In this document: piece after piece, positions 1 through 8,452 of the stretch | Layout of the letters: the number at the start of each line of letters is the position of its first letter | Numbering within the stretch: the stretch's first letter is position 1 | The notes under the pieces: generated by a model | Told to the model about the DNA's origin: nothing | Database searches by the model: none | The model's input: only the letters and a program-made list of their open reading frames with translations | Position numbers and translations under genes: made by a program | Assembly (NCBI RefSeq): GCF_001517665.2 | Contig: NZ_LN999809.1 | Span: 1-64,000, forward strand | DNA: 64,000 nucleotides | Origin: Peptoniphilus phoceensis | Lineage (GTDB): Bacteria > Bacillota > Clostridia > Tissierellales > Peptoniphilaceae | Direction of reading: 5' to 3'

Positions 1-9
1 TTTAAGTGA

Positions 10-128
10 AATCTGGTGAGAATAGGACAATGGACACACCTGTAACCATACCGAACACAGAAGTTAAGCATTAGTCCGCTGATGGTACTTGGTTGGCAAC
101 GACCTGGGAGAGTAAGTTATCGCCAGTA
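10..128 (+). rRNA. rrf: 5S ribosomal RNA
   Basis: The core 'CCGAACACAGAAGTTAAGC' (52-70) is the conserved 5S loop B/C region. The 5' end (CTGGTGA near 13-19) can pair with TCGCCAG near 120-126 to form helix I. It precedes a long tRNA cluster, so it is probably the 3' end of an rRNA operon whose 16S and 23S genes lie left of the window. The ends are approximate by a few bases. Confidence 0.95.
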
Positions 129-149
129 AGGGACAAAAGTCCCCAATAG

Positions 150-224
150 TCTTAGGTAGCTCAATGGTGGAGCAACCGGCTGTTAACCGGTAGGCTGTGG
201 GTTCGAGTCCCACCCTGAGAGCCA
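150..224 (+). tRNA. tRNA-Asn (GTT)
   Basis: Cloverleaf with acceptor TCTTAGG/CCTGAGA, anticodon loop CTGTTAA and encoded CCA. It is the first tRNA after the 5S gene. Confidence 0.95.
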
Positions 225-236
225 TAAAAAAGATAA

Positions 237-325
237 GCCGGGGTGGCGGAACTGGCAGACGCACAGGACTTAAAATCCTGCGGTGGTTAAACACCGTATC
301 GGTTCGATTCCGATTCTCGGCACCA
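237..325 (+). tRNA. tRNA-Leu (TAA)
   Basis: Class II tRNA with a long variable arm. The acceptor is GCCGGGG/TCTCGGC, the anticodon loop is CTTAAAA and CCA is encoded. Confidence 0.95.
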
Positions 326-352
326 AAAATAATAGTAGCCGGGTAAAAATGA

Positions 353-429
<77 letters not shown>

Positions 430-439
430 TAAAAAATAT

Positions 440-516
440 GGCGGCGTAGCTCAGTTGGCTAGAGCATACGGTTCATACCCGTAGTGTCAGGAGTTCAAAT
501 CTCTTCGCCGCTACCA
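440..516 (+). tRNA. tRNA-Met (CAT), elongator
   Basis: The acceptor GGCGGCG/CGCCGCT is fully paired and the anticodon loop is TTCATAC. The body resembles Bacillus elongator Met tRNA rather than the lysidine-modified Ile tRNA, which also has a CAT anticodon gene. CCA is encoded. Confidence 0.9.
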
Positions 517-563
517 TTATAAAACAAGAAACGGTTTGTATTATATAAACCGCCACCATATTA

Positions 564-638
564 GGCCCTGTGGTCAAGCGGTTAAGACACCACCCTTTCA
601 CGGTGGTATCCCGAGTTCGATTCTCGGCAGGGTCACCA
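564..638 (+). tRNA. tRNA-Glu (TTC)
   Basis: Acceptor GGCCCTG/CAGGGTC, anticodon stem-loop CCACC CTTTCAC GGTGG, encoded CCA. Confidence 0.95.
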
Positions 639-644
639 AAAAAT

Positions 645-720
645 GGACGCATAGCTCAGTTGGGAGAGCATCTGCCTTACAAGCAGGGGGTCATAGGTTC
701 GAGCCCTATTGTGTCCACCA
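645..720 (+). tRNA. tRNA-Val (TAC)
   Basis: Acceptor GGACGCA/TGTGTCC, anticodon loop CTTACAA, encoded CCA. Confidence 0.95.
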
Positions 721-725
721 AATTG

Positions 726-802
726 GGCCTGGTAGTTCAGTTGGTTAGAATGCCAGCCTGTCACGCTGGAGGTCGTCGGTTCGAACCCGATCCAGGTCGC
801 CA
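726..802 (+). tRNA. tRNA-Asp (GTC)
   Basis: Acceptor GGCCTGG/CCAGGTC, anticodon stem-loop CCAGC CTGTCAC GCTGG, encoded CCA. Confidence 0.95.
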
Positions 803-850
803 ATTAAAATATAGTAAATTTAATAGCTATATGTTTTTAATAAGTGAGAT

Positions 851-926
<76 letters not shown>

Positions 927-948
927 AAAAACTTATAGGGACTTACAT

Positions 949-1034
949 GGAGGAGTTCCCGAGTTGGCCAAAGGGGACGGACTGTAAATCCGTTAGCTTA
1001 GCTTTCAGTGGTTCAAATCCACTCTCCTCCACCA
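949..1034 (+). tRNA. tRNA-Tyr (GTA)
   Basis: Class II tRNA with a long variable arm. Acceptor GGAGGAG/CTCCTCC, anticodon stem-loop ACGGA CTGTAAA TCCGT, encoded CCA. Confidence 0.95.
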
Positions 1035-1058
1035 AAACTCAATAAAAATTTTACTTAT

Positions 1059-1132
1059 GCGGGTGTAGCTCAGTGGTAGAGCCCCAGCCTTCCAAGCTGG
1101 TTGCGAGGGTTCGATTCCCTTCACCCGCTCCA
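1059..1132 (+). tRNA. tRNA-Gly (TCC)
   Basis: Acceptor GCGGGTG/CACCCGC, anticodon stem-loop CCAGC CTTCCAA GCTGG, encoded CCA. Confidence 0.95.
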
Positions 1133-1137
1133 TATTA

Positions 1138-1214
1138 GCACCTATAGCTCAGTAGGATAGAGCAACGGACTTCTAATCCGTGTGCCGGGGGTTCGAATCC
1201 TCCTAGGTGCGCCA
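1138..1214 (+). tRNA. tRNA-Arg (TCT)
   Basis: Acceptor GCACCTA/TAGGTGC, anticodon stem-loop ACGGA CTTCTAA TCCGT, encoded CCA. Confidence 0.95.
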
Positions 1215-1224
1215 AATAAATTAT

Positions 1225-1300
1225 TGGGGTGTAGCCAAGTCGGTAAGGCACCAGACTTTGACTCTGGCATGCGTAGGTTCGAGTCCTGCCACCCCAGCCA
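1225..1300 (+). tRNA. tRNA-Gln (TTG)
   Basis: Acceptor TGGGGTG/CACCCCA, anticodon stem-loop CCAGA CTTTGAC TCTGG, encoded CCA. Confidence 0.95.
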
Positions 1301-1305
1301 AGTGA

Positions 1306-1381
1306 GACCCATTAGCTCAGTCGGTAGAGCACTTGACTTTTAATCAAGGTGTCGCGCGTTCGAATCGCGCATGGGTCACCA
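1306..1381 (+). tRNA. tRNA-Lys (TTT), copy 1
   Basis: Acceptor GACCCAT/ATGGGTC, anticodon loop CTTTTAA, encoded CCA. A near-identical second copy lies at 1536-1611. Confidence 0.95.
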
Positions 1382-1400
1382 TTTAAAATTTTATACTTGT

Positions 1401-1489
1401 GGAGAGGTACCGAAGTGGTCATAACGGGGCGGTCTTGAAAACCGTTAGGGTGCAAGCCCACAAGGGTTCGAATCCCTTCCTCTCCGCCA
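1401..1489 (+). tRNA. tRNA-Ser (TGA)
   Basis: Class II tRNA. Acceptor GGAGAGG/CCTCTCC, anticodon loop CTTGAAA, long variable arm, encoded CCA. It is followed within six bases by a rho-independent terminator. Confidence 0.95.
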
Positions 1490-1494
1490 TTTTT

Positions 1495-1519
1495 AATCTG
1501 TGTTAACCACAGATTTTTT
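1495..1519 (+). terminator. Terminator of the main rRNA/tRNA transcript
   Basis: Perfect 8-bp stem AATCTGTG-TTAAC-CACAGATT followed by a T run. It lies between tRNA-Ser and the second tRNA-Lys. Confidence 0.85.
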
Positions 1520-1535
1520 ATTGAAAATTACATAG

Positions 1536-1611
1536 GACTCATTAGCTCAGTCGGTAGAGCACTTGACTTTTAATCAAGGTGTCGCGCGTTCGAATCGCGC
1601 ATGGGTCACCA
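1536..1611 (+). tRNA. tRNA-Lys (TTT), copy 2
   Basis: It matches the copy at 1306-1381 except for one acceptor base (GACTCAT instead of GACCCAT), which turns a C-G pair into a T-G wobble. It sits behind the terminator at 1495-1519 and has its own terminator, so it depends on read-through or a promoter of its own. Confidence 0.93.
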
Positions 1612-1616
1612 AATCT

Positions 1617-1644
1617 GCTGTGAATTTATTTCACAGCTTTTTTT
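1617..1644 (+). terminator. Terminator after second tRNA-Lys
   Basis: Stem GCTGTGAA-TTTAT-TTCACAGC followed by seven T residues. Confidence 0.88.
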
Positions 1645-2033
1645 ATCTAAATTTAGATGAATTACTTTTAGATTCAGATAATAACTTTCTATTTTGGATA
1701 AATATTGGATAAATTTTATTTATATAAAGACAAAATAGGACTAGTTTTTACTAATTTATATAAATAATTTTTGTTCCAAATAGTAATAATAAATGTATTT
1801 TATTCTTATTCAAAGATCAAGAACTTTTTAAATTTATAAGATTTTAATTAATTAATTTAAATGCAGACTTAAATTAAAATGAAGAACATTTTGTATTTTT
1901 TATTTTATTTTTACAATTATGAAGCAATTATAAAATTTCAAGAATATTAGTTAAATTTAAATATATTTTAATTTTTAAAAATATAAATAGCTTCAAAAAA
2001 TTTCTCAAATTGATTTTATTTTTCAATTAGCTA
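1645..2033. other. AT-rich gap without a gene
   Basis: Very AT-rich spacer between the tRNA block and the feo operon. I see no open frame with a ribosome site, no RNA gene and no repeat. The only supported signals are at its right edge, where the feo promoter begins. Confidence 0.6.
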
Positions 2034-2070
2034 TGTTATAATAATTTTAGAAATGATAATCAAATTCAAA
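2034..2070 (+). promoter_or_regulatory. Probable feo promoter with Fur-like dyad
   Basis: An extended -10 (TG-T-TATAAT, 2034-2042) is followed at 2051-2070 by AAATGATAATCAAATTCAAA. The left half, TGATAAT, matches the half-site of the Fur 7-1-7 consensus and the right half is degraded. The position over or just after the start point would suit iron repression. The regulator assignment is inference. Confidence 0.45.
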
Positions 2071-2115
2071 TATTGATTTACATATAATTTAAGTAATTTA
2101 GAAACGAGTGATAGA

Positions 2116-2346
2116 ATGATAAGTTTGTTAATGGCTCCCTTAAATGTTAATTTTAGGATTTTGAGAGTTAAAACTTTGAAAAATAGCGATATCACTGAAT
2201 CTCACCTTGCAAATCTTGGTTTTGTCAAAGGTGCAGTGATAAAAGTAGTAAATGAAAATGATGGAAATTTAATTGTGTCAATAAAGGATGCCAGAGTGGC
2301 AATAGGAAAAGACATAGCTAAAAAGATTATGGTAGAGGAGATGTAA
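2116..2346 (+). CDS. feoA: FeoA domain protein, first copy
   Basis: A 76-residue SH3-like FeoA protein. FeoA proteins are cytoplasmic partners of the Fe(II) transporter FeoB. The pattern seen is a short N-terminal lead, PLNVNFRILRV, then LANLGFVKGAVIKVV and a final hydrophobic strand, as usual for the roughly 75-residue family. The annotated ATG has only a weak GAGTG ribosome site; the ATG six codons on (2134) begins nearer the family start, so the N-terminus is uncertain. It is first in a feoA-feoA-feoB-small protein operon behind a Fur-like site. Confidence 0.85.
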   Translation: MISLLMAPLNVNFRILRVKTLKNSDITESHLANLGFVKGAVIKVVNENDGNLIVSIKDARVAIGKDIAKKIMVEEM

Positions 2347-2348
2347 GA

Positions 2349-2591
2349 GTGCAAACTTTAAAAGATGCAGTTGTTGGTAAATACTACATAGTAAAAAAAA
2401 TAAATGGCTCAGGTCCTTTAAAGAGAAGAATAATGGACATGGGCATCACAAAAAATGCTGAAATTTACATAAGAAAGGTTGCACCTTTAGGTGACCCTGT
2501 GCAAATTAATATTAGAAATTATGAGCTCAGCATAAGAAAGGCTGATGCTGAACTTATTTCAATTGAAGAAATAGAAAAGAAGGAGGACTAA
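2349..2591 (+). CDS. feoA: FeoA domain protein, second copy
   Basis: An 80-residue FeoA protein starting at GTG two bases after the first feoA. It shows the family pattern GPLKRRIMDMGITKNAEIYIRKVAPLGDPVQINIRNYELSIRKADA (in parts), including the conserved MG.T and PLGDP.....GYE-like segments. It probably docks on the cytoplasmic side of FeoB. Two adjacent feoA genes are common in clostridia; the two here differ clearly in sequence and may have separate roles. Translation is probably coupled to the first copy. Confidence 0.9.
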   Translation: MQTLKDAVVGKYYIVKKINGSGPLKRRIMDMGITKNAEIYIRKVAPLGDPVQINIRNYELSIRKADAELISIEEIEKKED

Positions 2592-2592
2592 G

Positions 2593-4755
2593 ATGGCTAT
2601 TACTATTGCGCTTGCTGGTAATCCCAACAGTGGTAAGTCCACTCTTTTCAACAATTTAACAGGCTCAAACCAATATGTTGGTAACTGGCCTGGTGTAACT
2701 GTTGAAAAAAAGACTGGCAAGTATAAAAAGGATAAAAATGTTCACTTCACAGATTTGCCTGGCATTTATTCTCTTTCGCCTTACACTTTGGAAGAAGTTG
2801 TTTCAAGAGATTATTTGGTAAATGAGAGACCAGATGCAATTATTGATGTTGTGGACGCTACTAATATTGAGAGAAATTTATTTTTGGCGACTCAGCTTGT
2901 GGAACTTGGCATTCCTGTTGTCATTGCTCTTAATATGATGGATGTTGTAAGAAAAAATAATGACTTCATAGATATTAAGATGCTAGAGGAAAAGCTTGGC
3001 TGCAAGGTTGTTGAGATTTCTGCTCTTAGAAATGAAAACATTGATAAGTTAATTGAGACGGCAAAGGAAGCTGCCCACAAAAAAAATACTCATTATCACG
3101 AATTTGACACTGATATTGAAAAATACATCAAGGAAATTGAAAACTTCAGCGTCATAAAAGACAATCCAGCTAAGAGATGGCTTGCTGTTAAATTTTTTGA
3201 AGAAGATGAAAAAATAATAAAAGAATTTCCTCTCTATGGAAATGAAAGCAGAAGACTAGATGAAATTGTTGAAGAAGCTGAAGAAAAGTATGACGACGAT
3301 GGAGAGGGAATCATCACAGACGGAAGGTACAACTTTGTTTCAAATGTTACAAAGGACACCGTGAAAAAGGGAAGAAAGGGAATGACAACTTCTGACAAAA
3401 TTGACAGGGTAGTTACTAATAGATTTTTGGCTCTACCTATTTTTATTGGCGTCATCACTTTAGTTTACATTTTGGCAATAAATTATGTTGGCGGACCTGT
3501 AACGGACTGGGTAAATGAAAAATTCTTTACAGAAGTTATTGGCGAAAACTTTAGAGGTTTCTTGGAAAATGCTGGAACATCAGAATTTTTAACATCACTA
3601 TTAGTTGATGGTATTATTGCTGGTGTTGGGGCTGTACTTGGTTTCTTACCAGTAATTGCAGTTTTATTCCTATTTATTGCAATCCTTGAAGATATTGGTT
3701 ATATGTCAAGAATTGCCTTTATCCTAGACAGGGTATTTAGAAAGTTTGGTCTATCAGGTAAGTCTTTCATTCCAATTCTTATGGGAACAGGTTGTTCAGT
3801 TCCTGCCATTATGGGAACAAGGACAATTGAGTCAGACAACGACAGAAGGATGACAATAATGACTGCCTCCTTCATGCCATGTGGTGCAAAGCTTGATGTT
3901 ATTGCCATGTTTGCTGCCTTCTTAGGTGGCAGCTGGTGGTACGCACCTATTTGGTACTTCGGAGGGATAATGGCAGTAGTTGTTTCAGGTATAATCTTAA
4001 AGAAGACTAAGTACTTCTCAGGAGATCCTGCACCTTTTGTAATGGAACTTCCTGAATATCACATGCCAAGTGCCCACAATGTTTTAAAGGCAACTTGGTT
4101 TAGATGTAAGGCCTTTATTGTTAAGGCAGGTACAGTAATCCTTCTTGCAACAGTAGTAATTTGGTTCTTAAAGAGTATTTCTGTATCAGGACACTTCGTT
4201 GATTTCAATGCAGATCCAGAAGATTCAATTTTAGCAGGATTTGGTAAAATTATTGCACCAATCTTTGCTCCACTTGGATTTGGAGATTGGATGGCAAGTG
4301 TTGCTACAATCCTTGGCCTAGTTGCCAAAGAAGTTGTAGTAGGAACTTATGGAGTTCTTGCAGGTATAGGAGAAGTTGGAGCAGAGGATTCCAGCATGGT
4401 TGCTCTTGTAGCTTCTAAATTCTCTGTGGCATCAGCCTTTGCCTTTGTCTTCTTCAACCAACTTACAGTTCCTTGCTTTGCAGCAACGGGAGCAATAAAA
4501 GAAGAAATGGGTTCAAATAAGTGGTTTGGACTAGCAATTGGTTACCAATTGCTTTTCTCTTACACAGTTGCCTTTATGATTTACCAATTTGGAAGAGTAA
4601 TAGAAGGTGGATCCTTTAACCTAATGACAGGACTTGCAGTAGTAGTATTATTTATCTACGGATATTTACTCTTTAGGAAGGACAGGTCAAAGCTTGAAGA
4701 TAGAAAAATTTCAAGTCATGGAAAAGACGAGGTGGTAAAGTATGAATCCAATTAA
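2593..4755 (+). CDS. feoB: Ferrous iron transporter FeoB
   Basis: A 720-residue membrane protein that imports Fe(II). The N-terminal GTPase domain has the P-loop GNPNSGKST at 9-17, the effector loop near 30-36 and DLPG at 54-57. A helical guanine-dissociation region follows to about residue 270. The remainder is polytopic, with the two FeoB gate repeats (GFLPVIAVLF and MGTGCSVPAIMGTR, later CFAATGAIKEEMGS). The length is normal for FeoB. The start at 2593 has a strong AAGGAGG site one base after the second feoA stop. Its end overlaps the small Cys-rich gene at 4742. Confidence 0.97.
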   Translation: MAITIALAGNPNSGKSTLFNNLTGSNQYVGNWPGVTVEKKTGKYKKDKNVHFTDLPGIYSLSPYTLEEVVSRDYLVNERPDAIIDVVDATNIERNLFLATQLVELGIPVVIALNMMDVVRKNNDFIDIKMLEEKLGCKVVEISALRNENIDKLIETAKEAAHKKNTHYHEFDTDIEKYIKEIENFSVIKDNPAKRWLAVKFFEEDEKIIKEFPLYGNESRRLDEIVEEAEEKYDDDGEGIITDGRYNFVSNVTKDTVKKGRKGMTTSDKIDRVVTNRFLALPIFIGVITLVYILAINYVGGPVTDWVNEKFFTEVIGENFRGFLENAGTSEFLTSLLVDGIIAGVGAVLGFLPVIAVLFLFIAILEDIGYMSRIAFILDRVFRKFGLSGKSFIPILMGTGCSVPAIMGTRTIESDNDRRMTIMTASFMPCGAKLDVIAMFAAFLGGSWWYAPIWYFGGIMAVVVSGIILKKTKYFSGDPAPFVMELPEYHMPSAHNVLKATWFRCKAFIVKAGTVILLATVVIWFLKSISVSGHFVDFNADPEDSILAGFGKIIAPIFAPLGFGDWMASVATILGLVAKEVVVGTYGVLAGIGEVGAEDSSMVALVASKFSVASAFAFVFFNQLTVPCFAATGAIKEEMGSNKWFGLAIGYQLLFSYTVAFMIYQFGRVIEGGSFNLMTGLAVVVLFIYGYLLFRKDRSKLEDRKISSHGKDEVVKYESN

Positions 4756-4888
4756 TCTAATAGTTGCTTTAGTGATAATTATTGCAATTGTCCTAGCAGG
4801 AAAAAGAGTTTTTAGTAAAAAAGACGGGTGTGGATGTGGATGCGAATCATGTCACAGTTCATGTTCCGCAAAAGAATTTCAAAAATAA
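4742..4888 (+). CDS. FeoB-associated Cys-rich membrane protein
   Basis: A 48-residue protein overlapping the feoB end by 14 bases in another frame. Residues 3-20 form one hydrophobic helix (INLIVALVIIIAIVLAG). A short basic segment follows, then a tail with five cysteines and a histidine (GCGCGCESCHSSC, residues 29-41). This layout matches the small FeoB-associated Cys-rich proteins found after feoB in clostridia (PF12669 type). It may hand Fe(II) to or from FeoB, or sense iron at the membrane; that role is inference. It ends six bases before the operon terminator. Confidence 0.85.
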   Translation: MNPINLIVALVIIIAIVLAGKRVFSKKDGCGCGCESCHSSCSAKEFQK

Positions 4889-4893
4889 ACATG

Positions 4894-4924
4894 AAGAATA
4901 CTTCCTCGGAGGTATTCTTTTTTT
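4894..4924 (+). terminator. feo operon terminator
   Basis: Long hairpin AAGAATACTTCC-TC-GGAGGTATTCTT followed by a T run. Confidence 0.92.
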
Positions 4925-5130
4925 GCCTTTTAAAGTAGAAAATTTAATTTGCTACAGAAAAGTTTTGGATTTTTAAAATTCAATTTTACATTGTAAGAAA
5001 TGAGAAAATAAAGACTAAAAGGTCAATTATTATTAAAAACTAATAAAAGTCTTCTGCCACATTGCAAAAATAATTTTCAAAATATGGAATGTGAAAAAAA
5101 TGTGAAATCTTTAAATCTGTTACAAATCCC

Positions 5131-5158
5131 TTGAATTAGAAACAAAAAGTAATATAAT
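5131..5158 (+). promoter_or_regulatory. V-ATPase operon promoter
   Basis: TTGAAT (5131-5136), 16-base spacer, TATAAT (5153-5158). The implied start point, about 5165, argues against translation from the first in-frame TTG at 5164. The rest of the 4925-5196 spacer is AT-rich with nothing else recognisable. Confidence 0.75.
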
Positions 5159-5196
5159 GAGTATTGCGCAAGGTAATGAAAAGAGTGGTGATAATT

Positions 5197-5520
5197 TTGA
5201 AAGAAAGCATAGATAGTATTTTAGCAATAGATAAGAAAACTAGAGAACTTGTCGAAGATACTGATAAAGAAATTGAAAAAATAAAAAAAGATTTGCGAGA
5301 AAAGCTTACAGATCTTGAAAATGAATCAATAGAAAAATCAAAGCTATTGGGAAAAGAAAAATCTGATGAGATTTTAGAAGAGTTTCAACAAAAGGCTGAT
5401 GATTTGAGAAAAGAAAATCAGGAAAATCTTCGTGAAATTGAAGAATATTATAATGAAAATTCTGATGAGCTTATAAAAAATGCCTTTGATATGTTGATGG
5501 GAAGGGAATCTAATGTTTGA
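5197..5520 (+). CDS. ntpF: V-type ATPase subunit G/H (NtpF-like)
   Basis: A 107-residue, almost wholly charged coiled coil (residues about 8-95). This is the form of the peripheral-stalk subunit that pairs with subunit E and ties the A3B3 head to subunit I. I chose TTG at 5197 because AGAGTGGTGA lies just upstream; an in-frame TTG at 5164 would precede the likely transcript start, and ATG 5176 is a weaker option. First gene of the operon, as ntpF is in Enterococcus. It overlaps the next gene by eight bases. Confidence 0.8.
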   Translation: MKESIDSILAIDKKTRELVEDTDKEIEKIKKDLREKLTDLENESIEKSKLLGKEKSDEILEEFQQKADDLRKENQENLREIEEYYNENSDELIKNAFDMLMGRESNV

Positions 5521-6520
5521 AAGTCTAAAGGCTTTAAATGCTAAGATTTTAAAAATGTACTCAGACTTCTTGGTCTACGATGATTTTGTAAAGATGGCAG
5601 AAGGTGACAGCGTAAGGTATTGTCTTTCCTATTTAAAAGAGAAAAAATTCAAAGAGATAGATTCTTTTTCTGATATATATGAAATTGAAGCCTTCTTGGA
5701 AAATTATAGGAGAGGACAAATTAAAAAGCTTCAGGGTTTTTTGCCAGGGAAATATACAGATTTTTTGAAGGCATATCTCGAAAGGGAAAATGTTGAAAAA
5801 ATAGTCAAAATCTTGAGATCTCTAAGGATGAATAAAGAGCCAAGAGTCGAGAATTTAGTAATTGCTGGTAAAAGTATTTCTTTTAAGGAAGAAAGCTTTG
5901 AATCTTTTATAGAAAATTTAAAGGATACTTACTATTATGAGTATTTAAAAAATTATAAATCCTCAAGAGACGAAGATGCCCTCTTTTCTATTGAAATGAA
6001 TCTTGATAAGTTCTATTATAGGAATTTAGTTGATTCTATTAAATCTCTTCCAAAAAGAGATATTGATGAGTTTAAAAAAATATTTGGTGTAAGGATAGAT
6101 TTATTAAATATTATATGGATTTATAGGGCTAAAAAGTATTATAATATTTCGCCGGAAGAAATTTTTAATTTTACTATTTTTGGCGGCAATTATACTTCAG
6201 AAAAGCTTCTTCATCTTTCTTATTTAGAGGAAGAAGAGTTTGAAGAAGAAATTAAGAAGTCCAAATATTCTGTTCTTTTTGCAGACGGAAGAGTCATAAG
6301 AACTGGTAGGACATCTAAAAAGTTAATGTATTATATTGCAAATAAAAATTTTAGGAGAACTGATGGAATTGGTAAATTTATGAGCTTTTTAGTTCTTCTT
6401 GATTCAGAGCTTGCAAATATTGATAGAATTTTAGAGGCTACTAGATTTGGTCTTAGTAAAGAAGAAAAATTAAAATATATGATTGTTGATAGAAAGGAAA
6501 GTGAAGAAATTGGCCGTTGA
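5513..6520 (+). CDS. ntpC: V-type ATPase subunit C (central-stalk socket, NtpC-like)
   Basis: A 335-residue all-helical protein of the vATP-synt_AC39 family. It joins the membrane c-ring to the D/F central shaft. Typical segments are the N-terminal repeat with LENYRRGQIKKL near 60 and the later LLNIIWIYRAKKYYNISPEEI near 200. It overlaps the preceding gene and its end overlaps subunit I. The position ahead of subunit I differs from the Enterococcus hirae order, where ntpC follows ntpE. Confidence 0.85.
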   Translation: MFESLKALNAKILKMYSDFLVYDDFVKMAEGDSVRYCLSYLKEKKFKEIDSFSDIYEIEAFLENYRRGQIKKLQGFLPGKYTDFLKAYLERENVEKIVKILRSLRMNKEPRVENLVIAGKSISFKEESFESFIENLKDTYYYEYLKNYKSSRDEDALFSIEMNLDKFYYRNLVDSIKSLPKRDIDEFKKIFGVRIDLLNIIWIYRAKKYYNISPEEIFNFTIFGGNYTSEKLLHLSYLEEEEFEEEIKKSKYSVLFADGRVIRTGRTSKKLMYYIANKNFRRTDGIGKFMSFLVLLDSELANIDRILEATRFGLSKEEKLKYMIVDRKESEEIGR

Positions 6521-8438
6521 AAAAATGAAGGTCGCTAATATAATGGGCGATATTCAGGATATGGATTCCATCATTTTGGATATTTTAAATTTGAAATGTA
6601 TGCAATTTATGTCGGCTGAAGCAAATGTTGCAGAAAATCAATTTGTCTTTAGTCTAGATGATGAAAAGAATCTAGAAAGAAATCTTGAACTTAATTATAT
6701 CGAGCCTATTGAAGAAGATGAGTCTCATAAGGTCAGTGCTAAAAAAGCTACAGAAATTATGAAATTCTTGGGAATTGATAAGATTGAAGACAAATATTTT
6801 GAACAAATTGATGTAAATGAAAATGTTGATTCCTTTGTAAAGAATATCAGTGAAAAAATAGATGAGTATGAAAAAACTAAGGAAAATATAAAAATTTTAG
6901 ATACTCTAAAGGAAAACTATGAACTTTTTAAAAATGTTGATATTGATTTAAAGGATATCGCTGACTTAAAATATTTTAATACAAGATTTGGTTTCTTGGA
7001 TAAGGATGCAAGAGCTAGGTTAAAGAAAAACTACGGCAATATTCTCGCTATGATTTATCACACAGGTACTGTTGATAATAGAGAACTTTTCCTTGTAATT
7101 TATCCAAGAGAAACAGAAAAGGATATTGATAGGTTATTAAACAGCCTTAACTTTACAGAAATTGATCTTCTTGGAGAAAATGTAGAGGGTACTGCCAGCT
7201 TGATTTTCAGAAATCTTGAAGAAGAAGAAGAAAATGTTAAGAGAAAGATTTTTGAAATTGAAGAATATAATAAAAATCTTCTCGAAAGTAGAAGTGAAGA
7301 GTTAAAGACAACTCTTGCTCATATGCTTAGCTATGAAGAAATTGAAAAAGCAAAGAAATACATGCTTAGGTCAAATAAGTATTTTTATCTATCAGCTTGG
7401 ATAGGAGTTTCCGATATTAAGAAATTAGAGGAAAAATTATCAAAATATAAAGATATAGATATTGAATATTCCGACCCTGAGAGTGGAAGCAAGAAAACAC
7501 CGACAAAACTTAAAAATGCAAATTTTTTCAAGCCCTTTGAGCTACTAATAAATATGTATGGTACTCCTAATTATGGAGAGTTTGATCCAACTGTAATTTT
7601 TGGAATTACCTACATGATTCTTTTTGGTGCGATGTTTGGCGATTTGGGTCAAGGGGCTGTTTTTGCAATTGCCGGACTAATGCTAAATAAGAAAAATAAG
7701 GATTTTGGAGGACTGTTACTAAGAATGGGAGCATCCTCAATGTTTTTCGGCCTAATGTATGGATCAGTATTTGGAATAGAAGAGATTATACCAGCTATTT
7801 GGTTTAGACCTTTTGAAAATATAAATGACACACTAGTAACAGCTATATACTTCGGTATCATTTTACTTACCATAGCCTATGGCATTGGTATTTATAATAG
7901 ATTAAAAAGTGGTAGACCTGATGAAGCCTTTTTTGCTAAAGAAGGTGTCTTGGGAGTCTTAATTTTTGTAGCAATGATAAATATTGGTATTTCTGTAATG
8001 GGAGGAAGTTCTCCTATTCCTATGAATATTGCTGTGGGAATTTTAGTTGGAAGTCTAATAATTATGCTACTAAAAAGACCTATCCTCAAACTTTTATTTA
8101 AAGTTGAGCCAGAAGAGTCAGCAGCAGATTATTATATAGAGTCCTCCTTTGGATTATTGGAAGCTCTATTATCTACTATGAGTTCCATTATTTCTTTTAT
8201 AAGGGTTGGTGCCTTTGCTATAAACCACGTTGGTTTATTCTTGGCATTTAAAACTTTAGGAGAAATGTTAGGATCGAGAGGAGGAAATATTGCGGTCTTA
8301 ATTTTCGGCAATATTTTAATCCTTGCACTTGAAGGTCTTATTGTATTTATTCAATCTCTTAGACTTGAGTATTATGAAATGTTTAGTAAGTATTATAGTG
8401 GTGACGGCGTAATTTTTAAAGCCGACAAAATTTATTAA
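6510..8438 (+). CDS. ntpI: V-type ATPase subunit I (membrane a-subunit)
   Basis: A 642-residue subunit whose N-terminal cytoplasmic half (about 1-330) is coiled coil and whose C-terminal half has seven or eight membrane helices. It forms the ion half-channels against the c-ring. FGAMFGDLGQG near 370 and FIRVGAFAINHVGLFLAF near 560 are family signatures, with the conserved Arg in the latter. The TTG at 6510, overlapping the subunit C stop, is favoured because a purine-rich GGAAAGTG lies upstream; ATG 6525 lacks a ribosome site. Confidence 0.92.
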   Translation: MAVEKMKVANIMGDIQDMDSIILDILNLKCMQFMSAEANVAENQFVFSLDDEKNLERNLELNYIEPIEEDESHKVSAKKATEIMKFLGIDKIEDKYFEQIDVNENVDSFVKNISEKIDEYEKTKENIKILDTLKENYELFKNVDIDLKDIADLKYFNTRFGFLDKDARARLKKNYGNILAMIYHTGTVDNRELFLVIYPRETEKDIDRLLNSLNFTEIDLLGENVEGTASLIFRNLEEEEENVKRKIFEIEEYNKNLLESRSEELKTTLAHMLSYEEIEKAKKYMLRSNKYFYLSAWIGVSDIKKLEEKLSKYKDIDIEYSDPESGSKKTPTKLKNANFFKPFELLINMYGTPNYGEFDPTVIFGITYMILFGAMFGDLGQGAVFAIAGLMLNKKNKDFGGLLLRMGASSMFFGLMYGSVFGIEEIIPAIWFRPFENINDTLVTAIYFGIILLTIAYGIGIYNRLKSGRPDEAFFAKEGVLGVLIFVAMINIGISVMGGSSPIPMNIAVGILVGSLIIMLLKRPILKLLFKVEPEESAADYYIESSFGLLEALLSTMSSIISFIRVGAFAINHVGLFLAFKTLGEMLGSRGGNIAVLIFGNILILALEGLIVFIQSLRLEYYEMFSKYYSGDGVIFKADKIY

Positions 8439-8452
8439 TAAGGAGTTTAATA

